From Microcoleus vaginatus WJT46-NPBG5 (lineage in GTDB: Bacteria > Cyanobacteriota > Cyanobacteriia > Cyanobacteriales > Oscillatoriaceae), in assembly GCA_019359355.1 (NCBI GenBank), contig JAHHHM010000005.1:62001-126000 (forward strand): a stretch of 64,000 nucleotides of DNA, read 5' to 3'. Below, one piece after another: positions 17,627 through 26,267 of this stretch (positions are counted from its first letter, which is position 1; every line of letters starts with the position of its first letter). The notes under the pieces are model-generated. The model did not search any database. It saw only the letters and a list, made by a program, of their open reading frames with translations, and was not told the DNA's origin. Both the position numbers and the translations under genes were made by a program.

Positions 17627-18145
17627 ATGAAAAATGAGGCGGTAGCTGTGAAACCAATTCGCTCATTAGAAGATGCTCTGAATCGCTGTCAGACGCTTGG
17701 GATGCGTCTGAGCCGGCAGCGCCGCTTCATTCTGGAACTCCTCTGGCAGGCGCAAGAACACCTGTCAGCACGAGAGATTTATGACCGATTAAATCACCAA
17801 GGCAAAGCCATCGGTCATACATCGGTCTACCAGAATTTAGAGGCATTATCAACTCAGGGCATCATCGAGTGCATAGAGCGCTCTGACGGTCGTTTATATG
17901 GCAATATTAGCGACTCCCACAGTCACGTCAACTGTCTGGATACCAATCAGATTATGGATGTGCACGTGGAACTGCCCGAAGAGTTAATTGATCAACTTGA
18001 AAAACAAACAGGCGTGCGGATAACTGAGTATCGGATAGACTTTTACGGATATCGCTCAGCGCCGACTCTCTCCCCAGCAGACACCCTTGCCACAACAGCA
18101 CCCACTCAGACAGAGCGCTCGGCTCGCACTGATGTGTCATTTTAG
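17627..18145 (+). CDS. Fur-family transcriptional regulator (FurC/PerR-like)
   Basis: The 172-residue protein has a winged-helix DNA-binding domain (MRLSRQRRFILELLWQAQEHLSAREIYDRL, recognition helix HTSVYQNLEALSTQGII) and a metal-binding dimerisation domain (SDSHSHVNCLDTNQIMDVHVELPEEL). The structural C-x-x-C zinc pairs of classical Fur are absent; only one Cys (NCLD) is seen. The sequence is most like the cyanobacterial FurC group, described as PerR-like peroxide sensors in Anabaena, but that subgroup call is from memory. The final 25 residues (PADTLATTAPTQTERSARTDV) are a low-complexity tail outside the family core. It stands alone, so its targets are not shown by context. Confidence 0.85.
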   Translation: MKNEAVAVKPIRSLEDALNRCQTLGMRLSRQRRFILELLWQAQEHLSAREIYDRLNHQGKAIGHTSVYQNLEALSTQGIIECIERSDGRLYGNISDSHSHVNCLDTNQIMDVHVELPEELIDQLEKQTGVRITEYRIDFYGYRSAPTLSPADTLATTAPTQTERSARTDVSF

Positions 18146-18598
18146 GGGAAAAGTCTGAGTTTGTCTGGCTAGCCATTGTTCAGGCCGGTAAGGTCAAAAA
18201 AAAAATTAAGGCAATACAGACACAAATTGCGATCAATTCAGCCTAAAAACACTTTCAAGTTGCTTCTCAACCCTATAATATGACGGCAAACTGACTTGCG
18301 ATTCACAATTGACAAGCAGGAATTGAGCGACTTGGCCCTGATGGAGCCATGCTGAAAAGAGGAAGCAACGCAGGCACGCTCAACTGTCCGGATACCCAAC
18401 TTTATTGAGTGGGTATTGAAGTGAAATCAGATTGGCCTGCTGCGGCGCGTTGCTTCTGCTGGCAAGCTGCCAGTTTCCCAACCGAGTTTGGGGATCGAAG
18501 TTAAACCCAAGCAAATTGCTTCAAGCAAACTCTAAATGGCGTTTTAACTTAGACCTCCGAGGCAACAAGCGAACAAAGCGCACCGGAAAGCTGAAGCG
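18146..18598. other. 453-bp intergenic region with promoter and possible long leader
   Basis: No gene is seen. A perfect -10 box TATAAT at 18274-18279 has only a weak -35 (TTTCAA). Downstream, GACA...TTGAGCG (18311-18329) can pair with CGCTCAA...TGTC (18377-18389), with a smaller TGGC/GCCA hairpin inside. A further hairpin, ATACCC-A-ACT/AGT-GGGTAT, lies at 18392-18418. This suggests a structured 5' leader of about 310 nt for the gene at 18599, or an independent small RNA. Confidence 0.45.
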
Positions 18599-20848
18599 AT
18601 GGCGAATAGACAATTTGACCAATCCCGAACACCTACAGCCCGCAAATTCCTGATGCGACGCCGGCGCAAACCGATCGTAGGGCCAACAACGGCTATCTCC
18701 GATCCCCCCACTGCCGCGATGCCCCAACCAAGTAGTGACACGATGACTCCCGTTCAAACTGACACACCGAACCCTCACAGCCAGCCCAGACGCCGGGATT
18801 GGGGATGGCCGCTCATTTGGCTGAGCGTGCTTCTCATATTTGGGGGAAGCGCCGCTGGTGCCTTTTTCTGGTTAATCACCATGCCGCCGCCGATCAACTG
18901 CGAAAATATTTCGCCCCTCTCGCCCGATATGGAGCGGCTGCAATGCGCTCAGCAGGCTGCTGCATCCCGCAAGGTAGACGAGTTGGTAAAAGGGTTGGCT
19001 TTGGTGAAGGAGTGGCCGGCAGAACACCCGCTTTATGGTCAGGCAACCCAGATGCGGGACGAATGGTCACTATCGTTGCTAGAAATCGCCCAAAATAAAA
19101 TGGATGCCGGCGATTTAAAGGGCGCAATTGCAATTGCCGGTAATGTGCCGAAAAACAGCCCAGTCTATGCCGACGCTCAAGCGCTGGTAGCCCTTTGGCA
19201 GCAGGATTGGGATAAAGGAAAAGTTCTTTACAATAAAGCGATAGAAGCGATCAAAACCCAGCAATGGCAGCAAGCAACCGCCTATGCCCAACAAATGGTT
19301 CGCTTGCGAAATGATTACTGGGGGCAGCAACGCTACGGTGAGTTGCTCAAGCAGATCGTTGCGGAAAGACAGGCGTGGGGTCAGCTGAAAGAAGCGCGGG
19401 AATTGGCCACTTACGAGACACCAGACGACTTAGAAAAGGCACTCTCGTTGGTTCGCAAAATCGGCTCGAACAGCTACGCCTATACGTTAGCCAAAGCCGA
19501 TATTGTTAAATGGAGCCGAAAGTTGCTCGATTTGGCGGCTAAACGGCTACAAGCACGGGATTTGGATGGGGCGATTTCTATCGCTAAACGCGTTCCTCAG
19601 GAATCCTCACTTTATGCGGAGGCTCAAGACTTTGTTTTGCTCAGCCGCGCAGAAATACTTGTACCTAATACAAAAAATGGGCCTCAACAGCCGGCGGCAA
19701 CCATTGTGGCGGTTCTAGAAGCTCAAGCCGCCGCCCGTCAGATTGGGCCAGAGCGCCCCTTATACAAACAAGCTCAGGCAAAAATTACAGACTGGCAGGC
19801 ACAACTGAAAGATCTGCTTCAGCTTCAGATGGCGAGTTCTCTGGCAAGCGTGGGGCAGGGATTGACGTTCCAATTGGCCATTGACCAAGCGCAAATGGTG
19901 AAGCAGGAACGCCCCAGACGCATCTATGCACAAACTTTGATCGCCCAGTGGCGTAAGCAATTAGAACAGTCACAAGACCGGCCTTATGTCGTGCTCGCCC
20001 AGCAATTAGCGGAGTCGGGAACGATTGATGCTTTGAAGGCGGCGATCACCAAGGCGCGTCAAGTCACCCTAGGCCGGCCATTACGCATCGAGGCTCAAAC
20101 GCTGATCGCTTCTTGGAACAAACAAATTCAAACGCTGGAAGACCAACCAATCTTAGACCAGGCGCGAACGGTGGCTAAGCAGGGCAATCTGAGCAACGCG
20201 ATTCGCATCGCTGAAAAAATTGGCCAAGGGCGGGCGCTATATAAACAGGCTCGGACCTCTATTGATGAGTGGGTGGGCCAAATTCAAATTGCGGAAGACC
20301 GGCCTAAGCTGAATGAAGCAACGAAGCTGGCGGCTCAAGGCCGGCTGACAGATGCGATTCAAGTGGCATCGCAAATCGGTTACGGTCGGGCACTATATTA
20401 TGAAGCGCAGGACGGGATCGGTCGCTGGGCAGCAGAACGGGATGCTATTCGCGCGGCTCAGCAACCTGCTGCACCGGCTCAGGAAACTTATCCGGCAGAA
20501 TCTTACAGCCCACCAACACAAGAGTATTATCCCCCCGCAGAACCTTATAACCCACCGGCCCAAAATTACGCACCGCCGGCAGAACCTTATAACCCACCGG
20601 CAGAGGCTTATGTGCCGCCGGCAGAACCTTATAACCCACCGGCAGAGGCTTATGTACCCCCGGCAGAACCTTATAACCCACCGGCAGAGTCTTATGTGCC
20701 GCCAGAAGAACCTTATGTGCCGCCGGTAGAGTCTTACAGCCCACCGCCAGAAGAACCTTATGTGCCGCCGGCAGAACCCCCAGCAGCCGCGCCGCCGCCG
20801 GCAGAACCCCCAGCGACGGAACCCCTGCCTATCGATGGAATTGAGTGA
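18599..20848 (+). CDS. Single-span membrane protein with helical repeats and a Pro-rich C-terminal tail
   Basis: The 749-residue protein has a basic Pro/Thr-rich cytoplasmic N-terminus, one membrane span at about residues 70-92 (WPLIWLSVLLIFGGSAAGAFFWLI), and then some ten related units of roughly 45-50 residues. Each resembles LDLAAKRLQARDLDGAISIAKRVPQESSLYAEAQ, with the A-x-x-G-x-L/I-x-x-A-I-x-x-A core and a following W-x-x-Q/I segment. They are probably alpha-helical TPR-like hairpins. The last 130 residues are tandem PPAEPYNPPAEAYV-type repeats. I know no function; such proteins are sometimes mislabelled chromosome segregation ATPases, but no P-loop is visible. The Pro-rich tail would sit outside the cytoplasm and could contact the cell wall. 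Confidence 0.8.
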   Translation: MANRQFDQSRTPTARKFLMRRRRKPIVGPTTAISDPPTAAMPQPSSDTMTPVQTDTPNPHSQPRRRDWGWPLIWLSVLLIFGGSAAGAFFWLITMPPPINCENISPLSPDMERLQCAQQAAASRKVDELVKGLALVKEWPAEHPLYGQATQMRDEWSLSLLEIAQNKMDAGDLKGAIAIAGNVPKNSPVYADAQALVALWQQDWDKGKVLYNKAIEAIKTQQWQQATAYAQQMVRLRNDYWGQQRYGELLKQIVAERQAWGQLKEARELATYETPDDLEKALSLVRKIGSNSYAYTLAKADIVKWSRKLLDLAAKRLQARDLDGAISIAKRVPQESSLYAEAQDFVLLSRAEILVPNTKNGPQQPAATIVAVLEAQAAARQIGPERPLYKQAQAKITDWQAQLKDLLQLQMASSLASVGQGLTFQLAIDQAQMVKQERPRRIYAQTLIAQWRKQLEQSQDRPYVVLAQQLAESGTIDALKAAITKARQVTLGRPLRIEAQTLIASWNKQIQTLEDQPILDQARTVAKQGNLSNAIRIAEKIGQGRALYKQARTSIDEWVGQIQIAEDRPKLNEATKLAAQGRLTDAIQVASQIGYGRALYYEAQDGIGRWAAERDAIRAAQQPAAPAQETYPAESYSPPTQEYYPPAEPYNPPAQNYAPPAEPYNPPAEAYVPPAEPYNPPAEAYVPPAEPYNPPAESYVPPEEPYVPPVESYSPPPEEPYVPPAEPPAAAPPPAEPPATEPLPIDGIE
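20509..20822 (+). repeat. In-gene tandem repeats coding for the Pro-Pro-Ala-Glu tail
   Basis: DNA units of about 30-42 bp built on CCGGCAGAACCTTATAACC and CCGGCAGAGGCTTATGTG repeat in tandem, with some copies nearly identical. Such repeats change length easily by slippage or recombination. Confidence 0.8.
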
Positions 20849-20951
20849 GGTGAGCTACCCGGTGGCAGAATTGAGAATAGAAAGTTGAGAAAGCAATCAA
20901 TCGGTTTTTCGCTGCTTCATTCTTGATTGTTGAAAACTGAGCTTCATGTCA

Positions 20952-21000
20952 CCCTTCATCTTCCCGCTAGATCCATAGGGGATAGCGGGAAGATGAAGGG
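20952..21000. terminator. Perfect 18-bp inverted repeat between two co-directional genes
   Basis: The arms at 20952-20969 (CCCTTCATCTTCCCGCTA) and 20983-21000 are exact complements around a 13-base loop. It follows the Pro-rich protein gene and precedes the Ycf55 gene by 70 bp. No T-run follows, so it may attenuate or stabilise rather than end transcription. Confidence 0.55.
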
Positions 21001-21070
21001 CAATGACAAATAAATGTGCGACAGTCCACCCTTAAAATGCTTAAGTCCTATCTTGTCGCTGACCAGTGTC

Positions 21071-22921
21071 ATGAGCGAACGCTCCTTGAAACTGCTACTA
21101 ATTGATGATGACCCCATCTTTCGCATCGGTCTGCGGACGGTGTGTGAGCAGTTTCCTGACTTGCAAGTAGTGGCAGAAGCTGCAGAGGGTTCAGAGGCTT
21201 TACGTCTGCTAGAAGAGCGTATCAAACAGGAAACGGGGAAACCGGCAGCTCAGGTCGATCTAGTCATTTTAGAATTAGGGTCGGGCTTGTCTGCCCCGGT
21301 GGGGATGCCTGGACTGACTTTGTGCGACCGGCTGACCACTCAGTACCCTGAAGTGTCGGTGTTGGTGGTAAGTGCATTTACTGATCCGCCGGCACTGGCA
21401 GCAGCACGGCGCGCCGGCGTTAAGAATTTTTGCCCGAAAGGTACAGCCACTGCTGAGTTAATTGCTGCGATCCGTCACGTTGCCGGTGGCGGCACTTATT
21501 GGTCAGATGTCAAAAGTCTGCGATCGCTTGTCCCGCGTCAGTCTTCTGCCGAAGTCCGAATGCCGGCAAAGTCGGACGCCAGAGCAAAGCGCCCCCTGGC
21601 AAACCTGCTGCGAACCCTGAGTTTACCAGGGCTGCGACAAATTGATTCAACCATTGAGGGTTTGACAGCCCAACTGCAAAATCCGGCTCTAACAGACTTG
21701 GATCGAGCGGTTCTGCTGGGACGCAGAAGAGAACTGCGAGCCGCCCGCTGGTTGGTGAACCAAGTGCTAGCTCCAAACCCTTTACCACCGGCACCCCAGC
21801 CCACTTCTGCCTATGATTGGAGCGAGCGAGAAGACTTTTCGCCCCAAAATTCGCCTGAAGCGTCTGGACAAACTTCTTTGCAACCTATAGGGCTTGACCC
21901 GGAAGCAGGCCGGTTGCAGCGCCAAACAATCGGCTTAGAAATGAGTTATAGAGCGTTGCGCTCAGAATTATTTGAAGCGACTCTTGCCAAGCTAAATTCT
22001 AGTCTGCCCAATTTGACGAGTGTGACGCTGGAAATTGATATTTTACGCGCAGAAAAAAAACAAGAATTGCTATCTATTATCCTACGTCAGTTAGAAGAAG
22101 TGCTGGATGAACTGCGCTTTTCCGAAGTACAGACAGAGCAGCTCAGTGAGAAACAAAATGCGATTGTCCGGGATTTGTGGGAAAGGGTAACGACCGATTT
22201 TTTTGGCAAATACTATACGCTATTGCTACCTGGGGGCGAAGTGGAAGTGGTGCCGGTGTTCTTGCAAGAAGAGGCAGTTGTCCAGAGCGCTATTCTGAAT
22301 AAAATCCCTCAAATTGCTGAATTGATTGCTCATTTGCTGTTTCAAACTCCCTTAAAAATTGACAATCTTGCCTACCCTGCCGGCAGCACAGAAGCGTTGC
22401 TGCGAGCGGAGGCTTTGCTGCACAATTTAGTGATTCAAGTTGCAAATGCAGTGGTGCAACCTCTGTTGAATTATTTTCCGGATGTGGAGGAAGTTAAACA
22501 GAGTTTTTATGACCGGCGCTGGATTTCGACCCGCTCCATTGAAAAGTTTCGCAACAATTTGTCTTGGAAATACCGCCTAGAAAAATATTTTGGGGAACCC
22601 ACAGCGATTTTTGAAAGCCGGTATTGGTTGTTCTTGTTCACATATCGGGGCATCGGGAAAATTCCTATCTATGCGCCCCGCCGTGAGGAGTTAATGCAGC
22701 TGTCAGGAATTCCCCTGGCGGTAACGTTGGTACTGGAAAGCCGTGATGCGGTTGCGCCTCGCTTGCGATCAGCGGTTGCTTTTGCCGGCAACGGTGTTGT
22801 TTATGTACTCACTCAAGTGATTGGCCGGGGTCTAGGTTTGATCGGTCGCGGAATTATACAGGGAATCGGCAGTTCTTGGCAAGAAAGCAAGTTCAATAAA
22901 AGTAGCCAACGGCAGAAATAA
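21071..22921 (+). CDS. Ycf55/DUF3685 response-regulator-like protein with altered phospho-acceptor
   Basis: The ATG at 21071 (MSERSLKLLLIDDDPIF) is the natural start; an in-frame ATG at 21014 would add an unlikely 19 residues. Residues 1-140 form a receiver-like domain (acidic IDDDP, S in VVSAFTD, K in FCPKGT). The phospho-acceptor position reads LVILELG, so it is Glu68 instead of Asp, followed by an insertion before the next helix. The rest (616 residues in all) is DUF3685/Ycf55, ending with NLSWKYRLEKYFGEPTAIFE, SRYWLFLFTYRGIG and a Gly-rich amphipathic C-terminus (VIGRGLGLIGRGIIQGIG). Ycf55 is also encoded in red-algal plastids; its role is unknown. Glu at the acceptor suggests a constitutive phospho-mimic. 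Confidence 0.88.
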   Translation: MSERSLKLLLIDDDPIFRIGLRTVCEQFPDLQVVAEAAEGSEALRLLEERIKQETGKPAAQVDLVILELGSGLSAPVGMPGLTLCDRLTTQYPEVSVLVVSAFTDPPALAAARRAGVKNFCPKGTATAELIAAIRHVAGGGTYWSDVKSLRSLVPRQSSAEVRMPAKSDARAKRPLANLLRTLSLPGLRQIDSTIEGLTAQLQNPALTDLDRAVLLGRRRELRAARWLVNQVLAPNPLPPAPQPTSAYDWSEREDFSPQNSPEASGQTSLQPIGLDPEAGRLQRQTIGLEMSYRALRSELFEATLAKLNSSLPNLTSVTLEIDILRAEKKQELLSIILRQLEEVLDELRFSEVQTEQLSEKQNAIVRDLWERVTTDFFGKYYTLLLPGGEVEVVPVFLQEEAVVQSAILNKIPQIAELIAHLLFQTPLKIDNLAYPAGSTEALLRAEALLHNLVIQVANAVVQPLLNYFPDVEEVKQSFYDRRWISTRSIEKFRNNLSWKYRLEKYFGEPTAIFESRYWLFLFTYRGIGKIPIYAPRREELMQLSGIPLAVTLVLESRDAVAPRLRSAVAFAGNGVVYVLTQVIGRGLGLIGRGIIQGIGSSWQESKFNKSSQRQK

Positions 22922-23096
22922 ATAGATTTAATTTGCCTAGTTAAACATTCATCGACCTAACAGCTTTTAATGGGAATCATTTGAGCCGTTTGTTATTCCT
23001 TGCCTTTGACCCATCCTTTAGGGTGTAGGGTTTGCCAGTGTGGGAATTTAGTGGTTTCTGGATGAGAAAAGAAAACAAAAAACCATGTTGAGACTA

Positions 23097-24053
23097 TAGC
23101 ACTACGCGATAAGGTTAGGACAATGATACAATAGAGAAGAAAGCTCCAAATTCCCCAAAATAGTATGCCAGCTCCCTATAGTTATGATCTGCGAACAAAA
23201 GCCATTGAGGCGTTCAAGAGAGGACAAAGAAAAAGCGAAATATGTCGTCTGCTACAAATTAGCCGTAATAGCTTAGACTTGTGGCTAAAAAAAGAAAAAG
23301 AGACGGGAGACTATCAAGCCAATACGAACAGACAGAAAGGCCGCCCCCCCAAAATCAAAGATGAGACAAAGTTTCAAGAGTTTATCAAAGAACAGAAAGA
23401 GCTAACTCAAGGGAGAATGGCCGAATTATGGGGAGAGGGTTTAACTCAACAAAATGTGAGTTCTGCGTGTAAGAAGCTAGGCATAACTCGAAAAAAAAAA
23501 CTTACGGGTATCAAGAAAGAGATGAGGAACTGAGAGCAGAGTTCATCAAAAAAATGTCAGAAGTCGCTCAAGAAAAATTAGTCTATGTCGATGAAGCTGG
23601 ATTTGATGAACGAGAAGACTATCCCTATGGTTATAGTCCTAAAGGGGAAAGATGTTATGCACTCAAACTCGGAAGAAAAAGAGAAAGAAGTAATTGGATT
23701 AGTGCGTTAAGAGCTGGAAAGTTATTAGCGCCATTAACATTTGTGGGAGGGTGTCATCGAGATTTAGTTGAGGCTTGGCTCAAGCAAAGTCTAGTGCCTC
23801 ACTTAGAAAGAGGAGATATTGTTATTCTTGATAATGCCACATTTCATAAGGGGGGAAATATCAGAGAAATCATTGAATCAGCCGGATGTGAGGTATGGTA
23901 TCTACCGCCTTATTCACCGGATTTAAACAAAATAGAAAATTGGTGGGCTGTATTAAAAATGTGGATGAAACAGAGACTGAAAGAATTTGAAACAGTCAGG
24001 GAATGTGTAGATGCAGCTTTCAAGCAATGTCCTAACGTTTTTGCGTAGCGCTA
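23097..24053 (+). mobile_element. IS630-family insertion sequence, complete
   Basis: The element has 26-bp terminal inverted repeats, 23097-23122 and 24028-24053, matching at 22 of 26 positions and sharing GTTAGGACA at the inner end. It is flanked by TA on both sides (23095-23096 and 24054-24055), the target duplication expected for IS630/Tc1-mariner. Inside are two overlapping frames that join by a -1 shift. The transposase stop codon lies inside the right terminal repeat. Both ends and the catalytic residues are intact, so the element is probably mobile or recently inserted. Confidence 0.93.
23165..24048 (+). CDS. IS630-family transposase made by -1 frameshifting
   Basis: The first frame (23165-23533) encodes an N-terminal helix-turn-helix (YSYDLRTKAIEAFKRGQRKSEICRLLQISRNSLDLWLKKEK) and a linker. 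At a run of ten A's (23491-23500) a -1 slip leads into the second frame (continuing as TYGYQERDEELRAEF), which carries the DDE catalytic core. The acidic residues lie in YVDEAGFDER, VILDNATFHK and DLNKIENWWA. Without the slip the first frame ends soon after at LTGIKKEMRN. Joined, the product is about 294 residues, normal for the family. The shift fits the programmed frameshifting known in this family, although a simple indel mutation at the A-run cannot be excluded. Confidence 0.9.
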
Positions 24054-24058
24054 TAACT

Positions 24059-24352
24059 AAAATTTACGAAAAGATCAACGCCAAGGATTTTAAAATTACC
24101 CCAGAGATGATCGCTACAGAGGTGGGGATTCCGGCAGTGCGGATTCGGAAAATCGTCAAAAAAGATTATGTGATTTGAGTGTATCAGTGGCACTTGCCGA
24201 GCCTGTTTGTCAGCTATCGCAAGGGGTCGGATTGGCTAGAGAAGCTTGAGAAATTGATTCGCCAGTGCACCTTGCAGAGCTTTTGGGGTGGGAATGCCGC
24301 CTCCGTCTGGAGTACAAGCGCTTTAGCTTACTGGGAGGGTAAGTTGGCTTAA
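24059..24352 (+). pseudogene. Possible coding relic next to the insertion sequence
   Basis: Directly after the IS one frame reads KIYEKINAKDFKITPEMIATEVGIPAVRIRKIVKKDYVI, which looks like a helix-turn-helix-type protein tail, then a stop (24179), and then continues in the same frame as WHLPSLFVSYRKGSDWLEKLEKLIRQ up to 24352. I do not recognise the family. No start codon and no matching 5' half is visible left of the IS. The last 40 bases overlap the Uma2 relic on the other strand, so the reading is only credible to about 24315. Confidence 0.3.
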
Positions 24353-24708
24353 TAGAATACTCGCCTTCCTCTGTGCTGATAGAAACTCCATCACGATTGA
24401 GGAAACTTCGTCTTTAAGGTTGGCTGTGTAGCTGCGGCAAGGCTGAGCAGAGCCATGTGGCAGCACAGAGCGCACATAAACCCAGCCGGGGGGTTTGAAT
24501 TCACAAGTTTGCCGTTTATAGTGGCGCACAGACCGAAATTAGTGCCAATTAGCATCGCTTCTTGAATGCGCCCTGCTAATTATAAGGCTTCACTTAAGGC
24601 TGCGGCTAGCAATGGCTGGTTAAGGTTATCTGCCGGCTCCTCATCTAGTTGATAATCATCAGGCAATTTTTCCCAGGTAATACTATAGTTATTAACGGCT
24701 ACAGTCAT
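24310..24708 (-). pseudogene. Uma2-family (DUF820) endonuclease relic
   Basis: Reading from the ATG at 24708, the start MTVAVNNYSITWEKLPDDYQLDE and QPLLAAALSEAL are the typical N-terminus of cyanobacterial Uma2-fold proteins. A stop and frame change follow. In the next frame LAGRIQEAMLIGTNFGLCATINGK is readable, then in another frame WVYVRSVLP...RSYTANLKDEVSSIVMEFLS, and finally in a third STEEGEYSIKPTYPPSKL. So at least three frame breaks interrupt what was one gene, and the C-terminal catalytic part is missing. These genes are numerous, fast-evolving and often decayed in filamentous cyanobacteria. Confidence 0.8.
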
Positions 24709-25680
24709 CATTCCCTTCCTTGTAGCTTGACAATATTTTATTTCAATTTAGCTTATCTTATTTTACAAGCTGCTAGCTTTTTAACGATTTTATCTATATC
24801 GGTCTTTCCCCTATTCTTGCCGGCGTTGATATCCAAGACTTATATTGCCTTTATTAGATATAAAAGCCATAAAAGATTACTAGATAAGACCGATTACTTT
24901 TCCAGTTAGCTCAATATTTTATAGGCTTAATAACAATCCTTAAACTTACTAACTTCCGAATCAGCTTAAAAATGCCACAGCTTCCTGCTATTGAATTTTG
25001 GGAAATAAGGTTGGGAAAAAATGCCAATTTGTATTCATCGGCACAGCGAAATCCTCCTAAAACATTAGATGAACAAAGCAGAGACTTCTTCATTGGGGTT
25101 TTCTGCTCTATCGCTGCTTTCAGCTATCAGGACAATGCTTCTAAAACCGACAATTAAGCAAAATACTCTCAAATCAGCAATTTTTCGCCGATTTCCTCGC
25201 TCTCACAAACTTATGTGCTGCAAAGTGCGGAATTTTATTTTCTTGTGGATTTGGCTGAATTTGAAGATTTCGTCAAAAAAGCCTCGCGATTTGCCGCTAA
25301 TCGGCTTCTCGCTCAACAAGTCAATAATTTTTAACACATAGTGAGAGTGACGATGTTAATCTCAGGACAACACGGGGAAAACTTTAATATACCTAATTGT
25401 TCGGTATTTTCTGCTTTGCTGCCTTGAGGGTGAAAGTGGTTGCAGGCGCTCTACACGCTTCCAGCACATGATTTTCGCCAAGCTTTCCGAAACGGCTTTC
25501 TGTCGAGTGTATTTAACAAATGGAGGAATTTTTTAATTACTTTTTACATTTCGTAGCAAAAATTAATAGTTTGCATGAATTCTACTTAATTTTTGCTTGA
25601 TTTTCCTGATTCTCTTTTCTATATTCTATCCAGTTCTACCTACTTCTTCCACATGAATTATCAAATCAGAGGCTACAAAA
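24709..25680. other. AT-rich intergenic region, no gene recognised
   Basis: Several frames of 60-90 codons exist on both strands, but none has a plausible ribosome site, family resemblance or consistent codon use. The stretch follows an IS and two relics and is probably decayed accessory DNA. Confidence 0.45.
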
Positions 25681-26034
25681 ATGGACGCCAACAAGAAAAT
25701 TACGCGACTGGTCGAAAAAGATGAAAATCAAACCCAAATCGGAATTTTAATTAGCGTACATCGCCGAAAAGATAGCAATCATTTGCAAAGGCGGCAACAG
25801 CAGCGGGCGATTAGTAATGCAATGATTGAAGTCGCTCTTATGTATGGAACCAAAGGATTCAGCAGAGGGGCGCTCGTATTCACTCTGAATGATCGAAGCT
25901 TGCGACAAAGCCCTTATTATCAGTTTATTGATGTTTTAAGAGGGTTAAGAGTTGTCTGTCTTGCCGGCCCGCCCAATCCAAAAATTCTAACAGCATATTG
26001 GCACGAAAAAACGAAGCGTCGGGTTCGTAAATAA
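25681..26034 (+). CDS. Small basic hypothetical protein, DUF4258-like
   Basis: The 117-residue protein has the order RRQQQRAISNAMIEVALMYG, then GALVFTLNDRSLRQS, then GLRVVCLAGPPNPKILTAYW. This recalls the DUF4258/RelE-like fold (R-x-x-R-G-I-S-x-x-x-I-E-x-A-L-x-Y-G, followed by strands and a final V-I-T-x-Y/W). Some relatives of that fold are toxins, but no antitoxin gene lies beside it. The protein is strongly basic and soluble. It stands alone in an accessory, AT-rich neighbourhood; family assignment is tentative. Confidence 0.6.
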   Translation: MDANKKITRLVEKDENQTQIGILISVHRRKDSNHLQRRQQQRAISNAMIEVALMYGTKGFSRGALVFTLNDRSLRQSPYYQFIDVLRGLRVVCLAGPPNPKILTAYWHEKTKRRVRK

Positions 26035-26088
26035 AGCGAAACGCTATTTAATACCGCTTGTCAGAAATAAACCTACTGCTTAAACCGG

Positions 26089-26146
26089 CAATACCTACGC
26101 CCTAGAGAGTGTGGGGCGATGCTCCATGACTAGAGCAGGGGTATTG
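26089..26146 (+). other. Three-way-junction-like inverted repeats upstream of the zinc-ribbon gene
   Basis: The outer stem CAATACC (26089-26095) / GGTATTG (26140-26146) encloses two hairpins: CGCCC (26098-26102) / GGGCG (26114-26118), and GCTC (26121-26124) / GAGC (26133-26136). This could be a leader element of the gene at 26268 or a tail structure of the gene ending at 26034. It resembles no RNA class known to me. Confidence 0.3.
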
Positions 26147-26267
26147 GGAATGCGGGAGTGTGAGAATTACGGTTTAGATGGCAACTTAGGAGCAGCGGTA
26201 AACAGGAAGTCATTAAACAGAAATATAATAGGCTAATCTAATTTTTAGGTGCTATGGGACTTGGGCG

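Noticed and set aside
18355-18385. GAGGAAGCAACGCAGG considered as the conserved loop of signal recognition particle RNA
   Set aside because: The flanking helix-8 pattern and the GGAAGGAAGCAG core are not present.
20352-20744. Frames over the Pro-rich tail of the 18599 gene, on both strands
   Set aside because: They are repeat shadows of the tandem PPAEPYN units, with Arg/His-rich or Val/Leu-rich periodic products.
24911-25341. Several 60-90-codon frames in the decayed region
   Set aside because: No consistent codon use, no ribosome sites, and no similarity that I can see.
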